A stretch of DNA of 64,000 bases from Dipteris shenzhenensis (lineage: Eukaryota; Polypodiophyta; Polypodiopsida; Gleicheniales): assembly GCA_047967505.1 (NCBI GenBank), contig CM106539.1. One strand, given 5' to 3'. Shown here one piece after another: positions 21,613 to 35,100 of this stretch; the stretch's first letter is position 1, and each line of letters opens with the position of its first letter. The position numbers were made by a program, and so were the translations under genes. The notes below the pieces were generated by a model that did not search any database, was not told where the DNA came from, and saw nothing but the letters and a program-made list of their open reading frames with translations.

Positions 21613-24600
21613 TGCAACATAGAATACCCAGCTCTTCCTACGAAAGTAGTAGGAAAGAGTCAACAATAATCCAGCCTGAGTTTTTGAGGTATTTTTTCTT
21701 CTCGATTAATATGTTGTCCAGGAGACACCACACAACCATATGGTCTCAGTTGCATTTCCCATCGATTTATGTTGGAGAGGAGTTCTAATGCTATAGACAA
21801 AGACAAAGAAGAACTCCCAGTTGGATTGGGTGGGGTTTGCTGAGATGAGAAAGCAATTGATAAAAGTGGTGGAGCACACATGAGGTTTAGAAAGAAAGAT
21901 AAACAAGTGGAGGAAATAGCATGGCCAGGCTTTTGATGGTTGTTGTTGCTCAGAGTAGATAGATTGCAACAAACATCAATTCTAAGTCTCCATCCTCTAG
22001 CAATTTTTGCACACTAGTGCACTTTCACGATGCGGTTAAGGGTATTCCTAACATGGAAACATGGGCATGGGGGTGGGAGTGGGTGTCAAAATTGGCTATT
22101 GCTATTGTTGATGTGTTTACCGCAAAGAAGAAGTTTGATGAAAGAAAGGAAAATTGGCTCACAGGTGTTGGCATCCAACATCATGTTGCAAATGTTCAAG
22201 TTGAGATATAGAGCCTGTAGTATAGGCTATCTACTATGTGAGCAGATCCCTCTTTGAAATATAGTGATAATTGGAGATTGATCTTTTGGTATATACCTTG
22301 TATATACATGCCACCTTGAAAAGTTGGATGGTGGAGGTGATGCAGTCAACCTGAAGCTATCTACTGACATTACAAAGGTGAGTTGGCTAGCCATGTTTCT
22401 TTATATAAATTGTGTTAAGTTGCTAGTTTATAAATGCCCTCATGCACATGAATGGCATGTAAGTCCCCCTATTAAAAAAATAGTCCTCAATGCACTAAAG
22501 TGCTATGTTACATGTTTATGAGTAACCCCTCAGGTAATTGCCAAACCCAAATGGGTCACATTAAAATAGCCCTTAACTTTGGACTACTCAATTTCAAGAA
22601 ATGTGACACATCACCTCCCTTTTGAATACTTTCTACTTCATGCAATTATTTTATGGGACACTTAGATTCACTGACCTTTTGAAGACTTTCTAGTTCAAGT
22701 AATTATTTTATGGGACACTTATATTCTTTCTTTGCTTGCTTTATTTTCCTACCACTTCAACAACTTCTCGCTCGCATTTTTGGGCTTGCTCACTTTTTCC
22801 CGCTCGCTCATTCGACTAGCTTAAAATTTTGGATACATGCTTTTTATAGTACTAGGGAAATTTGAAGGTGTTATTCCATCAAGACCATGTGAAGATGAGG
22901 ATTGATGAGAAGGTTCCTAGCTCAATAAAGTAAGTCGTGTTTAAAATGCTAACTAACTTATGGAAGCATTACAAAGATAGGTTTAATAGTGACAACACTC
23001 TTATCGTTGATGACACATAACAAGTGCTTTAGGAACCTAAGGCATTGTTGTATCTTAGTCCCAGATGTTCAAGACCAAAACCCTATGACATGAGGGAGTA
23101 CCTCACCACTTAACTTCTTACTTGGATATGGAAATGGTTGATAGTGGAAGATCACATTTCATATGCATGACAAACCCTTGTGAACATAGAGATGGACAAA
23201 GAAATCCTGGCCATTTTTCATGATTCCATAAAGCAAGGTCAGAAAGTTTCCTATCCATAGAGAGCTTTCACTGTATACCACTTCTAAAGGTTGTAACAAT
23301 CCACAAAGAATATACATTACACTTTCATCAGATTTGTGTACTTTAATTGGTCAAATTTGATGTGGCATTGTTACATTCCACAACTTTTACTTTTGCTGTT
23401 AATTTTAAATCTGTATATCTTTTATGAAAAAGAAATAATGTTTTACTGTCAATACCAGTAATATATCAGATGTCGAAGAGTAGTATGTAGTGTAGATGAA
23501 GATGGATTTTGAGTGAGAACAAGAGATGACCACAATTGATTGACTTGTCTTTTTGTAAACCTAGTACATCATCTTAAACCCACAAGGACACCTTCATCCA
23601 TGTCATGTTTGAGCTCTCTCTCTACAACATTGCATACATCACTCAAGCTTCACCCTACCCAACTCTCAAAGGTCACTTGACCTTCACTCATTCAAAACAC
23701 ACTATCTCTCAACCCATTCTCAAGCATGCACATAGTACTCTTTGATGACAAAGTGTCACTCTCTCTTAACTCATCTACTAATTCCTCATTAAAAATTCCA
23801 TGGTTTTAAGTAGGCCAGGTGCAATTTTGATTCTACTCTATGTCCTAACTTAGATCCTATCTCATCAAAGACTTGTTTTCACTTCCCTCTCCTCCTTGCT
23901 TACCATTTGTAGGTCTAGCCTCCATTTTAATCTTGCTACAGGTGTTTCTATTAGTCGCTCAAATTTTTCATCTTTTTTTTGCCTTTTCGTACGACTTTGG
24001 ATTTTCCCTTGCTGTTATTAACTGATCAATTGTACCTTCCTATTTATTAGTTAGCTACTCAGTTAGTGGCAACTCTAAGATAGACTTCTTTATTAGTTGC
24101 TTATTTGGCACTATGTAGCAACCTTGGAGCTACTACTTAACTTTGCAAGCAACAAGCATCAATTAAGAAAGCAATAACAATGCCTTTACAAGCACTTACA
24201 TAAAAATTTTAAAAATCAATAGCAAATCACAACACAAAGTAAGTAATTACAATGTGGCTATAGCAAAGCAGCCATTTGACTAGTCAGCTGACTAGTCAGC
24301 AGCAATCAACATAGTAGAGCAAGGCAACAACCCTCTCTTGGTTTCTATTGTATGTTGCAGTTCAAAAGCAAGATTAGGTGGTATAATTTTTCTTAGATTT
24401 AATAGCTCCATCAAACTAATTTTACATCAACAGTTCCATTTCTAGAACTCTCCCACTTTAAGAATAAAACCCTTTTTTTTGGGTGGACAGTAAAAAGTTG
24501 TGATATCATATATTAACATCAAAAAGATTTTACATCAACAGTTCCATTTACAAAATTCTCCCACTTCAGGAAAAGTACAACCAAATTTTCTCTATTAGTA

Positions 24601-24909
24601 ACTTAGAAAATGAGAGGACATCATAGGCACAGGTAGGAAAAAATGCCAACAAATGGGTATGTTGAGATATGGTGCCGTGAGCACATAGATTAAAGGCTAA
24701 GGTAAGAATCAAAGTAGCCACCCTAGGATGTGGACTACATGATGTGGAGATGTGGATTGAGGAGATCCACAAGGAGAGATGTGGATCAAAGGATCCCACA
24801 AGTGTTGACTATTCTAAGGGCACTCTCTATATAAGGGGCCTATCATGTATTGTTGAGAACACACATTGCAAGAGATATAGATTTGCTATCTCCCTCTCAC
24901 GCACACTCG
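21613..24909. other. Gene-free stretch
   Basis: No frame longer than about 90 codons shows family features. A short frame at 22017-22211 is not recognisable. Poly-T runs near 24470 may mark old retroposon ends but have no partner features. Confidence 0.5.
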
Positions 24910-25135
24910 TGGGGCCTGTTTCAGCCCATAAAGTGCCTTTTTTAGTTTATAGACTTTACCTTCTGAACCGGGGATCACAAAACCTGGTGGTTGTTCCACC
25001 TATACCTCCTCCTTGAGATCTCCATTCAAAAAGGTGGATTTTACATCCATCTAAAACACGGGCCAACTTTCCTGTGCTGCTAAAGCCAAAACACTGCGAA
25101 TTATGGTTAGTCAAGCTGTGGGAGCAAAGGCTCAA
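24910..25135 (-). pseudogene. Copia reverse-transcriptase fragment
   Basis: Read on the minus strand, this gives a recognisable Copia RT segment: the RSVLALAAQESWPVF block, MDVKSTFLNG (which holds the first catalytic Asp), then VEQPPGFVIPG and YKLKKALYGLKQAP. The frame is broken by three stops: a TGA where Arg is expected, a TAG where Gln is expected just before MDV, and a TAG where Tyr is expected before VEQ. The YVDD part and all other domains are absent, and flanking sequence shows no LTRs. It is an isolated dead fragment. Confidence 0.85.
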
Positions 25136-26032
25136 AGCTCTATGGAGAAAATTCTCATAGACTAGCCTATGCTCTAGGTCTTCACGCATATCCCTATATA
25201 CCATTGTTTTCCATTGACTTGTCAAGTTTGGGTGTTCCGTCTTCATAGTGGGTCAGTTCTTGCATGGCCCTTCTTGGTACAACTGGGGGGGATATCTATT
25301 ATTGCTCTTATGTTTGTGGGAGCTCCAACGGCTCCTCCTTGGTTGCTATTGCCAGCAAGGAAGCTTGTATATCTTGACAAAGAGGAGGGGATTGACTGCC
25401 GTGCACCAAGATGGAGATGTTCATAGTTAGCTAGTAGGGCTTATAGATAGATGAATTAGTTGATTGTAGATCTGTAGATCTTATGCTAATAAATATCAAA
25501 TTAAGTAACATGAACTCACTCTTATATTTCAACTTACTATTTAGGAGCAACGCCAATTTGCAACCATTTTAGCCATACTCTGTCCCTCCTAGCCAAGTAG
25601 TGTTGCTTGCTTTGAGCCATGTGATCTTGGGGGTTCGTTCAATGCAAAGGTTAAGGAGCTATCCTGCCTCTCCTTAGGTGGGCTTTTAATATCTACCTAT
25701 TATGTTGAGAGATGCCTGGCATAAATGTGTAACTTTCCTTTTCTTCCATATATACAACTTTCCATTTTATTGAAAAAAACCAAAATGCAAACAATTTAAT
25801 TTAAGGCATACCATTGATAAGAGTGCTCCAAAAATAAATATTTTAATAATATGCACAATATCTAGAAGTGTAGATAGGAAGCAAAGCTACACATTCTTAA
25901 GTTGACATATTATACCTTAAATACTCACTCAACTAGAAGAAATAGTGAATTTAATTTGGAACAACAAGTCTAAGTAGGTCTACCAGGCTAAATCTAAAGC
26001 ATTTCACGATTCATCTATTGCTTTTTGCAAAG
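25136..26032. other. Gene-free stretch
   Basis: AT-rich, with no recognisable coding or repeat structure. Confidence 0.5.
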
Positions 26033-26272
26033 AGGAGAGGGGGAGGGGTAGGGGAAGTGAAAGGAAGGAGGAGACAGAGACGGAGGAAGGGAAGGTGAGG
26101 GAAAGGGGGATAGGGAGCATGTGCCAATGTAGAAAGAGCTCAAGGGTGGAGAATGAGGAGGGAAGGAGGAGAGGGGAAGGAAAAGGAAGGAGGAGTGGGG
26201 AGGGGAAGGGGAAGGGCCAAAGAGAGGGGGGAGAAAGAGAGGGAAGGAGGAGAGGGAATGGGAAGGGCAAGA
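26033..26272 (+). repeat. ~240-bp polypurine-rich tract
   Basis: Strongly A/G-biased on the + strand with GGGGAAGG and GGAGGAG words. It is followed by a pyrimidine-biased stretch on the same strand from about 26350. Confidence 0.8.
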
Positions 26273-26460
26273 GTCTCCACTTAGCAACTAATGATAGAAA
26301 TTGGGATATGGGAGAGATGAGAGTCAATATATAGGTCACCAAACCCTGAAAGCATCCAAAATCCCTCCCCTCCCTTCCTGTTGTGCTCCCGTTCCTTCCC
26401 TCTATCTCTCTCCTTTTCATCCCCCCTCTCCCATCCCGTTCTGCTCCCCTTCCTTCCCTA

Positions 26461-26467
<7 letters not shown>

Positions 26468-26505
<38 letters not shown>
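26468..26505. repeat. (CT)n(TA)n compound microsatellite
   Basis: About 12 CT units run directly into about 6 TA units. Confidence 0.92.
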
Positions 26506-26579
26506 CCCTTCTCTCCTCCCCCTCCCCTCCCATTTCCTCGTTTTCATGGGTATCTCTAATGGTTATGGTACTTTGTAGG

Positions 26580-28718
26580 GTCCTTAATCTTACCCAATTT
26601 AAGGGATGTGAAAAGTATCATTCCCATTGGATATCGTTTGAATGCTTGGCATACATATTTCCTTTTTTTCTCACCATGTGTCATACATGAGTGCTAAAAA
26701 TACGCATCAGGGTGCATCTATCCTATGTGCATATCTTTGATGGGTATGAAGAAGACTTAACCTTACTCAATTTAATTCCCATCCAAATTATCATACCAAT
26801 TTGATATCATTTGCATGGTTGGGTTGGCATATTTCCTTGTTTCTTACCACATGTCATGCATGAGTGTTAGAAAATATACATCAAGACCCTTATATCCTAT
26901 ATGCATGTCTTGGAATAGTATGATACTTTATAAGGGCCTTAATCCTACCCGCCTTAAGGCCCATGCAATGTATCATAACCATTGGATATCATTTGCATAG
27001 TTAGGCATGCATATTTCCTTCTTTCTCACTACACTTCATGTATGTGTGCAAACAAATACATGTCAGTTTGCTTCTATCCAATGTATGCATATCTAATGGG
27101 TATAATTGTTTAGAGGAGAATTTATTCTATCCACTTTAAGTCTTGTTTGAAGTATCATTCCCATAAAATATTAATTGAATGATTGGGCTCACATATTTAC
27201 TTGTTTCTCATGACTTGTCTCCATGAGTGCTAAAAAAATGCATCTAGGTGCTTGTACCCTATGTTCATGTCTCCAATGAGTACGATACTTTGAAGGGGTC
27301 CTAAAATTACCCACTTTACATCCCATTCAAAGTATCATACCCATTGAATATCATTTTCATGGTTGGGTTGGCATATTTCCTTGTTTCTTGCCGCACATCA
27401 TGCATGAGTGTTAAAAAATACACATCATGAGGCTTCTATCCTATGTCCATATCTTAGATTGTTATGAGGACTTCCAAGGGACTAAAAATTATTGAATTTA
27501 AGATCCATGAAAAGTACCATACCCATTAGATATCATTTGCATAGTTGGGCATGCAGATTTCTTTTTTCTCAATTCATGCATGAGTCAGTCGAAATATATG
27601 CATTGATGTGTATCTATCCAAGGTGTGTGTCTTTGAATATTGATATGATACTTTTCAATGGCGTTAGTCTTATCTTCTTTAGGGACTATGTTAGTATTAT
27701 CCACTTTAGGGACTATGCAACTTATCAGACCCATTGGATATCATTTGCATGGTTGAGTTTGACATATTTCCTTTTTTCTTTCCACCTGTCATGCATGAAT
27801 GTTAAAAAAATGCTCATCAGAAGGGTTCTATCCTATGTACGGTATTTGATGGGTATGATACTTTGAGGCATTATTAATTTGTACACTTTGGGTATGATAC
27901 TTTGAGGCATAATTAATTTGTACACTTTGAGTTCCATGCAAAGTACCATAACCATCAGATATCATTTACATAAATTGGCATGCATATTTTCTTGTTTCTC
28001 GCTATGCACCATGCATGAGTGTAAAAAAATATGCAACAATGTGTATACCTCAAATGGGTATGGTACTTTTCAAGGACTTTAATCTTACTCTCTTTAAGGC
28101 CTATGCAAATTATCATTCCCATCAAATATCATTTGCATGGTTGGGCATACATACTTCCTTGTTGCTCACTACATGTCATGTATGAGTGCTGAAATATACA
28201 CATTGGGGTGCTTCTATAGTATGTGTGTGTCTTTAATGGATATAGTACTTTTTAGAGGCCTTAAGTTTACCCACTTTAAGTCTTGTTCAAATTATCATAC
28301 TCATCCAACATCATTTGCATCTTTGGGTTGGCATATTTCCTTTTTTCCTACCAGGTGTCCAAAAATATGCATTGGGGTGCTTCTATCCTACGTGCTTGTC
28401 TCATGTGGGTATAATAAGTTACAAGGTCCTTAATCTTTCCCACTTTAAGTCCCATGCAAAGTATCATATCTATCAAATATCATTTTCATGGTTGGATTAG
28501 AATATTTCTTTGTTTCTTTTTTTTTCATGGTTGAGTTGACATATTAACTTGTTTCTTACCACATGTAATGCATGAGTGTTAAAAAATACATATCAAGGGG
28601 CTTCTATCCTATGTCCATAAAAGTTATCCACTTTAAGACTTATGCAAAGTTTCATGCCTATCATATGTCATTTTCATAGTTGGGTATGCATATTTCTAAA
28701 TTTCTTCTCACTACGCAT
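26580..28718. repeat. ~182-bp satellite array (array 2), about eleven monomers
   Basis: The anchor ATTTGCATGGTTGGGTTGGC or variants occurs at about 26810, 26990, 27175, 27355, 27537, 27743, 27965, 28132, 28312, 28480 and 28667, with spacing mostly 180-187 bp. Monomers have diverged strongly. Each contains a GGGTATGATACTTTG-type arm and, about 50 bp later, its near-reverse complement CAAAGTATCATACCC. A 43-bp direct duplication lies inside the array at about 27875-27930. Open frames across it are chance. Confidence 0.85.
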
Positions 28719-28815
28719 TAGGGGTTAGGGTTTAGGGCATATAGTTTAGAATATAGGGTTTAGGACATTGATTGTAAATTTTAGGTTATAGAATTTAGGA
28801 CATTGATTTTAGAAT
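28719..28815 (+). repeat. Degenerate telomere-like repeats
   Basis: TAGGGGTTAGGGTTTAGGG at 28719 is followed by decayed TTTAGG(G) units up to about 28815. It resembles an old interstitial block of the plant TTTAGGG telomere repeat and immediately follows satellite array 2. Confidence 0.65.
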
Positions 28816-28984
28816 TTAGGATTTAAGCATGGTAAAGAATTTTGCAAAGTTTCATGACCATGCCTCATATAATTTACGAAGGGATTTAAGCATGGTAAAG
28901 GCATTTGCTCTCTTTTCTATAACCCGCATCTATACAAGGATTTATTTATTTTTTTGCTTTAAAATTTTAAACTAAAAAAGCGAC

Positions 28985-29100
28985 CACGGTTTGCAAGAGG
29001 ATAGTAAAAAAGGAAATTGATGGAATGGAGGGGAGGGGAAAGGGGAGAGGGAGAGGGAAGGGAAATGGAAGGCGAGGGGAGGGGAAGGGAGAGGGTGTTA
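28985..29100 (+). repeat. Polypurine tract
   Basis: About 110 bp of G/A-rich DNA at the left border of the Copia-3 LTR. Its origin is unknown. Confidence 0.7.
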
Positions 29101-29578
29101 AAAGCAACGTGATAATGGAGCAACAATGAAAGAAGCAAAAGGTGTGAAATGCACAATATAGAAAGCACATGGAATGGAAGAGATGAAGAGACACCGATAT
29201 ACGTGGTTCATCCAGTGTGGGCTATGTCCATGGAGAAACAGCCAGTCATGCATCTTTCTTATCCAGCAATTGAGAAGATACAAGATACAAGCATTGTATC
29301 CACTGCTCTCTTGTTAGATGAGCCACACCCTTATCTTACAAATTTGACAAATCAATTTATAAACAACTCATACACCAATTTTCATGTATTTTTGACTTCT
29401 AAACCTTGGCCAAGGGGCGCCTAAGGCATGTCGCCGGCCCCTCTTGGAACCCCCCAGCGACAGTACTAGGGGAGGTGTTTCCCACCCCCCAACCCCCCCT
29501 TCAAGGGATAAGTATAAACACACTTGGATCCAAAACACGGCTAAAAACAATCTTTGAAAAAAGATTAGGCTCCATACA
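29100..29578 (-). mobile_element. Probable 3' LTR of Copia-3
   Basis: On the minus strand the sequence after the RNase H remnant shows the polypurine tract AAGTGGGAGATT (29582-29593), followed by an LTR-like start TGTATGGAGCC at 29578. An internal TTATAAAT at about 29357-29364 could be its TATA box. The 5' partner is not in the window, so the left edge is approximate. Confidence 0.5.
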
Positions 29579-29689
29579 ACAATCTCCCACTTGGAGATTG
29601 ATCATAATAACTCCACTGTTACTGCACTCACTGAAATTCTTTGGATCAGGTTGTCCCTCATATTGTTTCTTATTCTTGAATGCCAATTG

Positions 29690-30233
29690 AAATTGAGCAA
29701 GAGGTTTTTTTACCCGGTTGCCACCTTAGTCAACATGTCTGCGGGATTCTAGCTAGTATGTATATTTTCCAGCTTCAACTGTCCATCCTAAAAAATAAAT
29801 TAGATGAAATGATATCTGATTTGTATATGTTTGGTTATTGAATGGAAGGCTGAATTCTTTGCGAGGTGGATAGTACTCTAGCTATCACTATACAAGCAGT
29901 ATTTTTCTTGCTTCTTCCCAAGTTCCTCCATAAACCTATGTAACCAAATCATCTCTTTACTTGCCTCCGTAACTGCATAACATTCTGCTTTTATTATAGA
30001 AAGTGCAATAACCTTTTGCTATTTTGAAACCAAGCTTACTGGCATTCCACCTATAGTGAAAACATACTCGGTGGTGCTCCTTCTTCCATCTTTATCACCT
30101 GCCATATCTGAATGAACATATCCTTGTAGATAAATGTTTGAACCTTTAAAACGTAATGTGTGAGCAGTCGTACCTCTCAAATATTTGAAAATCCACTTTA
30201 TGGCCATCCCATTTTCTTTAACTTGATTATTTC
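29690..30233 (-). pseudogene. Copia-3 RNase H remnant (3' half, left of the LINE)
   Basis: On the minus strand this shows the end of Copia polymerase: WIFKYLRGT, then GYVHSDMAGD...RRSTTEYVFTIGG (RNase H start with its Asp), and further on a decayed block corresponding to the TEAEY...LAKNSAFHS...TKHIQ...YHFI...NPADMLTK region. Several stops interrupt it. The sequence before NQVKENGMAIKW is missing here and continues at 47172, the two halves being separated by the LINE insertion. It is one decayed gene split in two, not two separate fragments. Confidence 0.85.
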
Positions 30234-30244
30234 TTTTTTTTTTT
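30234..30244 (-). other. LINE A-tail
   Basis: A run of 11 T on the + strand is the poly(A) tail of the minus-strand LINE, abutting the Copia-3 flank. Confidence 0.8.
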
Positions 30245-30344
30245 GCGCAAAAAGTAGTGCTAGTTATATTAGTTGAAAGCGAGAGTACAAGAAGGCCTAA
30301 AGGCCAACAGGCTGCAATCACAAAACGAATTCAGCCCAAGGAAT

Positions 30345-31424
30345 CAAAATGCTAAATACAAGCCTCTCAGGGCATAATCATCGGAGAGTGGACAAATAGC
30401 CACGGTGGAGGGGCGTAATGCCACTGAAGACTTTGAGTAGAGTGCTGGAAGAACAACTCTCGATGGTCCCAGTCGTGAAGGAAACATCGTCTCTTTTCCT
30501 TCCTTGCTCGGGACTCTCCCTGAATTTGATCCCACTGACCCTTGAGCGTATGAACGATCGTGCTCCAAATGTCTACAAGGATTTGGGTAGCAGAAGAAGT
30601 CTGATCTCCTACAGTCTGCACGCATCTGGAAGTCCAGATATGCCAGCCTGCAATGCTCCCTATGATCTCCCAAACTGGGTGCCGCGGCATCGCTCCTACA
30701 TCTGTCTCTGTCAGATGCCAAGGGAAGCTGTCCACATATGCCCAGGTGGCCTGCGTGATGAAAAAGATGGGATCCTGTCTAGAGAACTCATAGGCCAAGT
30801 GATGTCCCGTCTCAATGTTGCACCAGCAAACGGCTCCCCAAGTGATCGGTCCTAGCTCGGGTGTAGCCCTCGCTAAGATCCCCATGACTCCCTTCCAAAC
30901 CATCTGCGCATGCGAGCAGCTCCAAAGGTAGTGCTTTAGGGACTCCTCCTGAAAACACATCTGGCAAAGCCCCTCCTGCTCCATCTGTCTCAGCCAGCTA
31001 CCAACTGGAAGCCCTTTGTGTGCCACCATCCAAAGGAAGTAGGAGATCTTCCTCGGCCGCCAGCTAGCCCAAAGAGTCTTCCAGAAAGTGCGAAGAAAGA
31101 CCAAAGATATCCCCTAGGCATACCACCTATATGCCTGTGTGGGTAGCCCATGCTGGAGAGCCCCAAGAGCATGCCGACCCATGCGTGTACTGTAAGAAAA
31201 GAAGGGGGTAGGGTTCTCTGAGGTCTCCGATGGTGGCCAGCACCACTCTCCTGGGTCCCACTCCACCTCTGTCAAGGAACGGCCCTCCCATATCTAGAGT
31301 CTCCAATCCTGGTCCTGCATAATCAGGGGGTCTATATGCCACGTCTTCCCTTGCAGCCCTACAATATGCGCAGGCACTGCCAGGGAAGCTGGGGGTCGAT
31401 CACGGCCTCTCTGCTCTGTAGGCG
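30345..31424 (-). pseudogene. LINE C-terminus with zf-RVT domain
   Basis: The open part (31104-30367, 245 residues) starts FLRTFWKTLWASWRPRKISYF and continues to a zinc-binding cluster (LCQMCF...ESLKHYLWSCSHAQMVW) of the plant zf-RVT family, found at the C-terminus of plant LINE reverse transcriptases. It ends near the LINE A-tail. Upstream sequence to 31424 belongs to the same protein but is broken. Copia-1 is inserted immediately beyond it. The zf-RVT domain probably assists RNA or target DNA binding, which is family-level inference. Confidence 0.85.
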
Positions 31425-31429
31425 ACTGT
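31425..31429. repeat. Target-site duplication of Copia-1, left
   Basis: ACTGT, identical to 35432-35436 on the other side of the element. Confidence 0.9.
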
Positions 31430-32125
31430 TGTGGGGTTTAAAGGTCACTGTCCCTTAACCCCAGTGTACAATACTCAAACACATATATAAATGAATGAAA
31501 AAGAAGATTAGGGTGGTTCTGCGAAGTGGCTTTCCGAAGTGGTTTTGAGAGCCTGTTAAGAGTTTTCAAAGAAAAAGTTGTTTTTTGAGCTTTTCCTTGT
31601 TCCATTCGATGACAGAGACTCCGTATTGTCTTGTAGAGGCAACTTTTGCTTGCTTTTGGTGTCCACTTCACTTCAGGAGCTTGGAAACACCTTCATTCTT
31701 GAATCTGGGATAATTTCATTGGATTTATGACTCACTATGTCAGTTTCTACATTTTTTGCCCGGGTGTTGGAACTCAAGTTTGGAGCAACCATTTGCATAT
31801 TTGTTAGTTCCGCTGGACTCAAGAGGTCCTAAAACTTCTATGTTGCTCATCATTCGCACTCCGGTGGAGTTTACAAATAGCTCTGTTTCCAAAAACGTTT
31901 TTCAGTCTGTGTGTTGGACCCAGTGATTGAGACCACGGTTTCCAAAACCGTCTGTCCCATTGCATTTCGGATGCCCAAAAACCCCTATCTATCAGTTCTT
32001 GCGTGATTCGGTGGAGGATTTTCAGAGTTATAGATCTCTGTGTATTCGATTTTGTCTCTCTGTTATGCATTTTTCATTCTAAGGTTTTGAAACTTAGATT
32101 TATGCCACATGGCAGTGGATAAGTA

Positions 32126-35100
32126 TTGACTCCCATTTCTCACTCATCGGTTGGGACTTTGCATTCTGGTGCTTCATTCCATGTTACTCCCCATAGGCAA
32201 TGGTTCTCCACTTATGACAGTGGAAAGACAGGTTGTGTGCATCTTGGAAATGACTATGCATGTGACATAGTGGGAGCAGGTGACATAAAGTTTTCTTTTG
32301 CAAATGGGTCTGCATTTGTTTTGAAACATGTGAGACATGTGCCTAAGCTGACCAAGAGTCTTATTTCAGTGGGTCAGCTAGATGATGCTGATTTTCACAC
32401 CACTTTTGGCTTTCAAAGTTGGAAAATTCAGAAGGGCTCTATGCTTTTGGCCAGGGGTGCCAAGTGTGGGACTTTGTATCCCTTACATGTATCAGGGGTA
32501 TTTGATCATGTTGTTGCAATAACCGAGCAACCAAGCACTTCTTTGTGGCATTGCAAGTTGGGGCACATGAGCCAGAATGGAATGAAACTCTTATGCCATT
32601 TGGGTTATGTACCGCATTTGAGTTTCTCTGATTTTGAATTTTGTGAGCATTGTCTCTATGGGAAGTAGAATAAATCAGCCCATAAAAGAAGGGGAAAGAA
32701 AGAGTTTGAAAAGCTTGATTTGGTGCATTCAGACGTATGTGGTCCCATGCCTACACGGTCATTAGGCGGGGCTGAATACTATGTGACATTCATTGATGAT
32801 GCAACTAGGAAACTGTGGGCTTATGCTATAGCTCGGAAGAGTGATGTGTTCCAGGTATTTCAGAAATGGCTGGCCTTGGTTGAGAATCAGTCAGGTAGAA
32901 CGCTTAAATGCCTACGGATTGACAATGCAGAGAGAGCTCACATCCCCTCGTACTCTAGAGCAAAATCTAGTTGCAGAAAAGATGAACCGTACCATTCAAG
33001 AAAGGTTGCAATGCATGCTTTCCAATGCAAGTCTTTCTGGTGGTTTTTGGGCTAAGGCAATGAAGACTACAGTGCATGTGATCAATAGATCACCTAGTAA
33101 GAGTTTGGATGGTGGTATTCCTGAAGAGGCATGGAGTGGCAAGAAGCCCTCTTACTCTCATTTGCGTATATTTGGGTGTGAGGCATATGCACATGTGTCA
33201 AAAGAGCTTGGAAAGAAGCTAGATCCTAAGTCTAGAAAATGCATCTTTCTGGGTTATGGTGAAAGTGGAGAGATGGGCTATCGTCTCTGGGATCCAGAAG
33301 CAAAGAAGATCATACGCAGCCATGATGTGGTCTTCAATGAGAAGAAGATGCATAAGGCACCCATGAGGGATGTGGAAATGAGGAGAATCACTTTCCAGGA
33401 TGTGAATCCACCTACATATATTGATAGACAACAAGCTGTCCATGCACCAAATGTGCAAGAAATGGTACCACCAAGTACTCCCACAGGTATACAATCAAGG
33501 GTAGATGATGGATCATCTATTGGTGGAAATGATGAGCCAAATGTGGCTGATATGCAAATGGGACAGCAAGCTGAAATGCCCGTGAGAAGATCTTCTAGAG
33601 TGTCTAGACCGCCTGATAAGTTTGTTCCAGGGGTATACTATGTGATGCTTACTAATTGCGGGGAGACTTCTTGCTACAAAGAGGCTATGATGCGTGAGGA
33701 TCAACGCAAGTGGGAGTATGCTATGCAATCAGAGATGAGTTCACTTATGAAGAATAAGACATGGGACTTGGTTTCTTTGCCACATGGAAAGAAAGCATTG
33801 CCATGTATATGGGTCTACAAAATGAAGGTCACAGGTGTTATATGCCTAGGTATAAGGCCCGTTTGGTTGCTAAAGGGTTCAAGCAAGAGAAGGGTGTGGA
33901 CTTTGATGAGATATTCTCTCCGGTTGTGAAGATGACCACACTTAGATGCATGCTTGGACTAGTGGCATCAAAGGATATGGAGCTTATGCAGATGGATGTC
34001 AAGATAGTTTTCTTGCATGGGGATTTGCATGAGGAAATTTACATGGTGCAGCTGGAAGGCTTTGAAGAAAAGGGCAAAGAGCTTTAGTTTGCAAGCTAAA
34101 GAAGAGTCTCTATGGTCTTAAGCAAGCGCCTAGAGAATGGTATCAGAAGTTTGATGCTTTCATTCAGTCCCAGGGTTTTAGAAGGAGTGAAATTGATCAC
34201 TGCCTCTACACTAAAAGGGCTAAGGATAGTAGCCTAATAATCCTGACACTATATGTGGATGATATGCTATTGGCTAGCAAGAATACTTATGAGCTAGATG
34301 CATTAAAGGCCAAGTTGCATGAGGCCTTTGATATGAAGGATTTGGGACTTGTAGGTCATATTCTTGGTATGCGCATCACGCGTGATCGGAGTAGGAAACT
34401 CCTTTGGCTTTCACAAAAAGAGTATGTTACAAAAGTATTACAGCATTTCAATATGGAGGGGGGGAAGGCAGTGAGTACTCCATTGCCTCCATATGTGAAA
34501 CTGAGTCATACAGATAGTCCCAAATCAGATGAGGAAAGGGCCATGATGGCCAAGGTTCCTTATGCATTAGCAGTTGGGAGTCTTATGTATGCTATGATAG
34601 CTACTAGACCAGACATTGCATTTGAAGTGGGAGTTGTTAGCCGGTATATGGCTAATCCCAGGAAAGAGGCATTGGGAGGCAGTTAAGTGCATCATGAGGT
34701 ACATGAAGGGTACCAAGGAGATGTGCATCTGCTTTGGTAGAGGAGACATGCGTGTACTTGGGTACACAGATTCAGACTATGCAGGGCATGTGGATAGTAG
34801 GAGATCCACTTCTGGTTATGTGTTCACCTTTGCAGGTGGTGCAGTGTTGTGGATGTCTCGCGCACACAAGTGCGTTGCTTTGTCTACCACAGAGGCTGAG
34901 TATGTTGCAGCCACTGAGGGTTGCAAGGAGGCTATATGGCTTGATCGGCTAGTGGGAGATTTGGGGATTCATACAGGTGTACCGACATTGCATAGTGATT
35001 CCATGAGTGCTATTCAGCTAGCACAGAATCCAGTCTTTCATGCAAAGACCAAACACATTGAGGTTAGGTACCATTTCATCAGTACTTGAGGACAAGTGCA

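Noticed and set aside
26301-28500. Frames inside satellite array 2
   Set aside because: They repeat with the satellite monomer and are not conserved between monomers.
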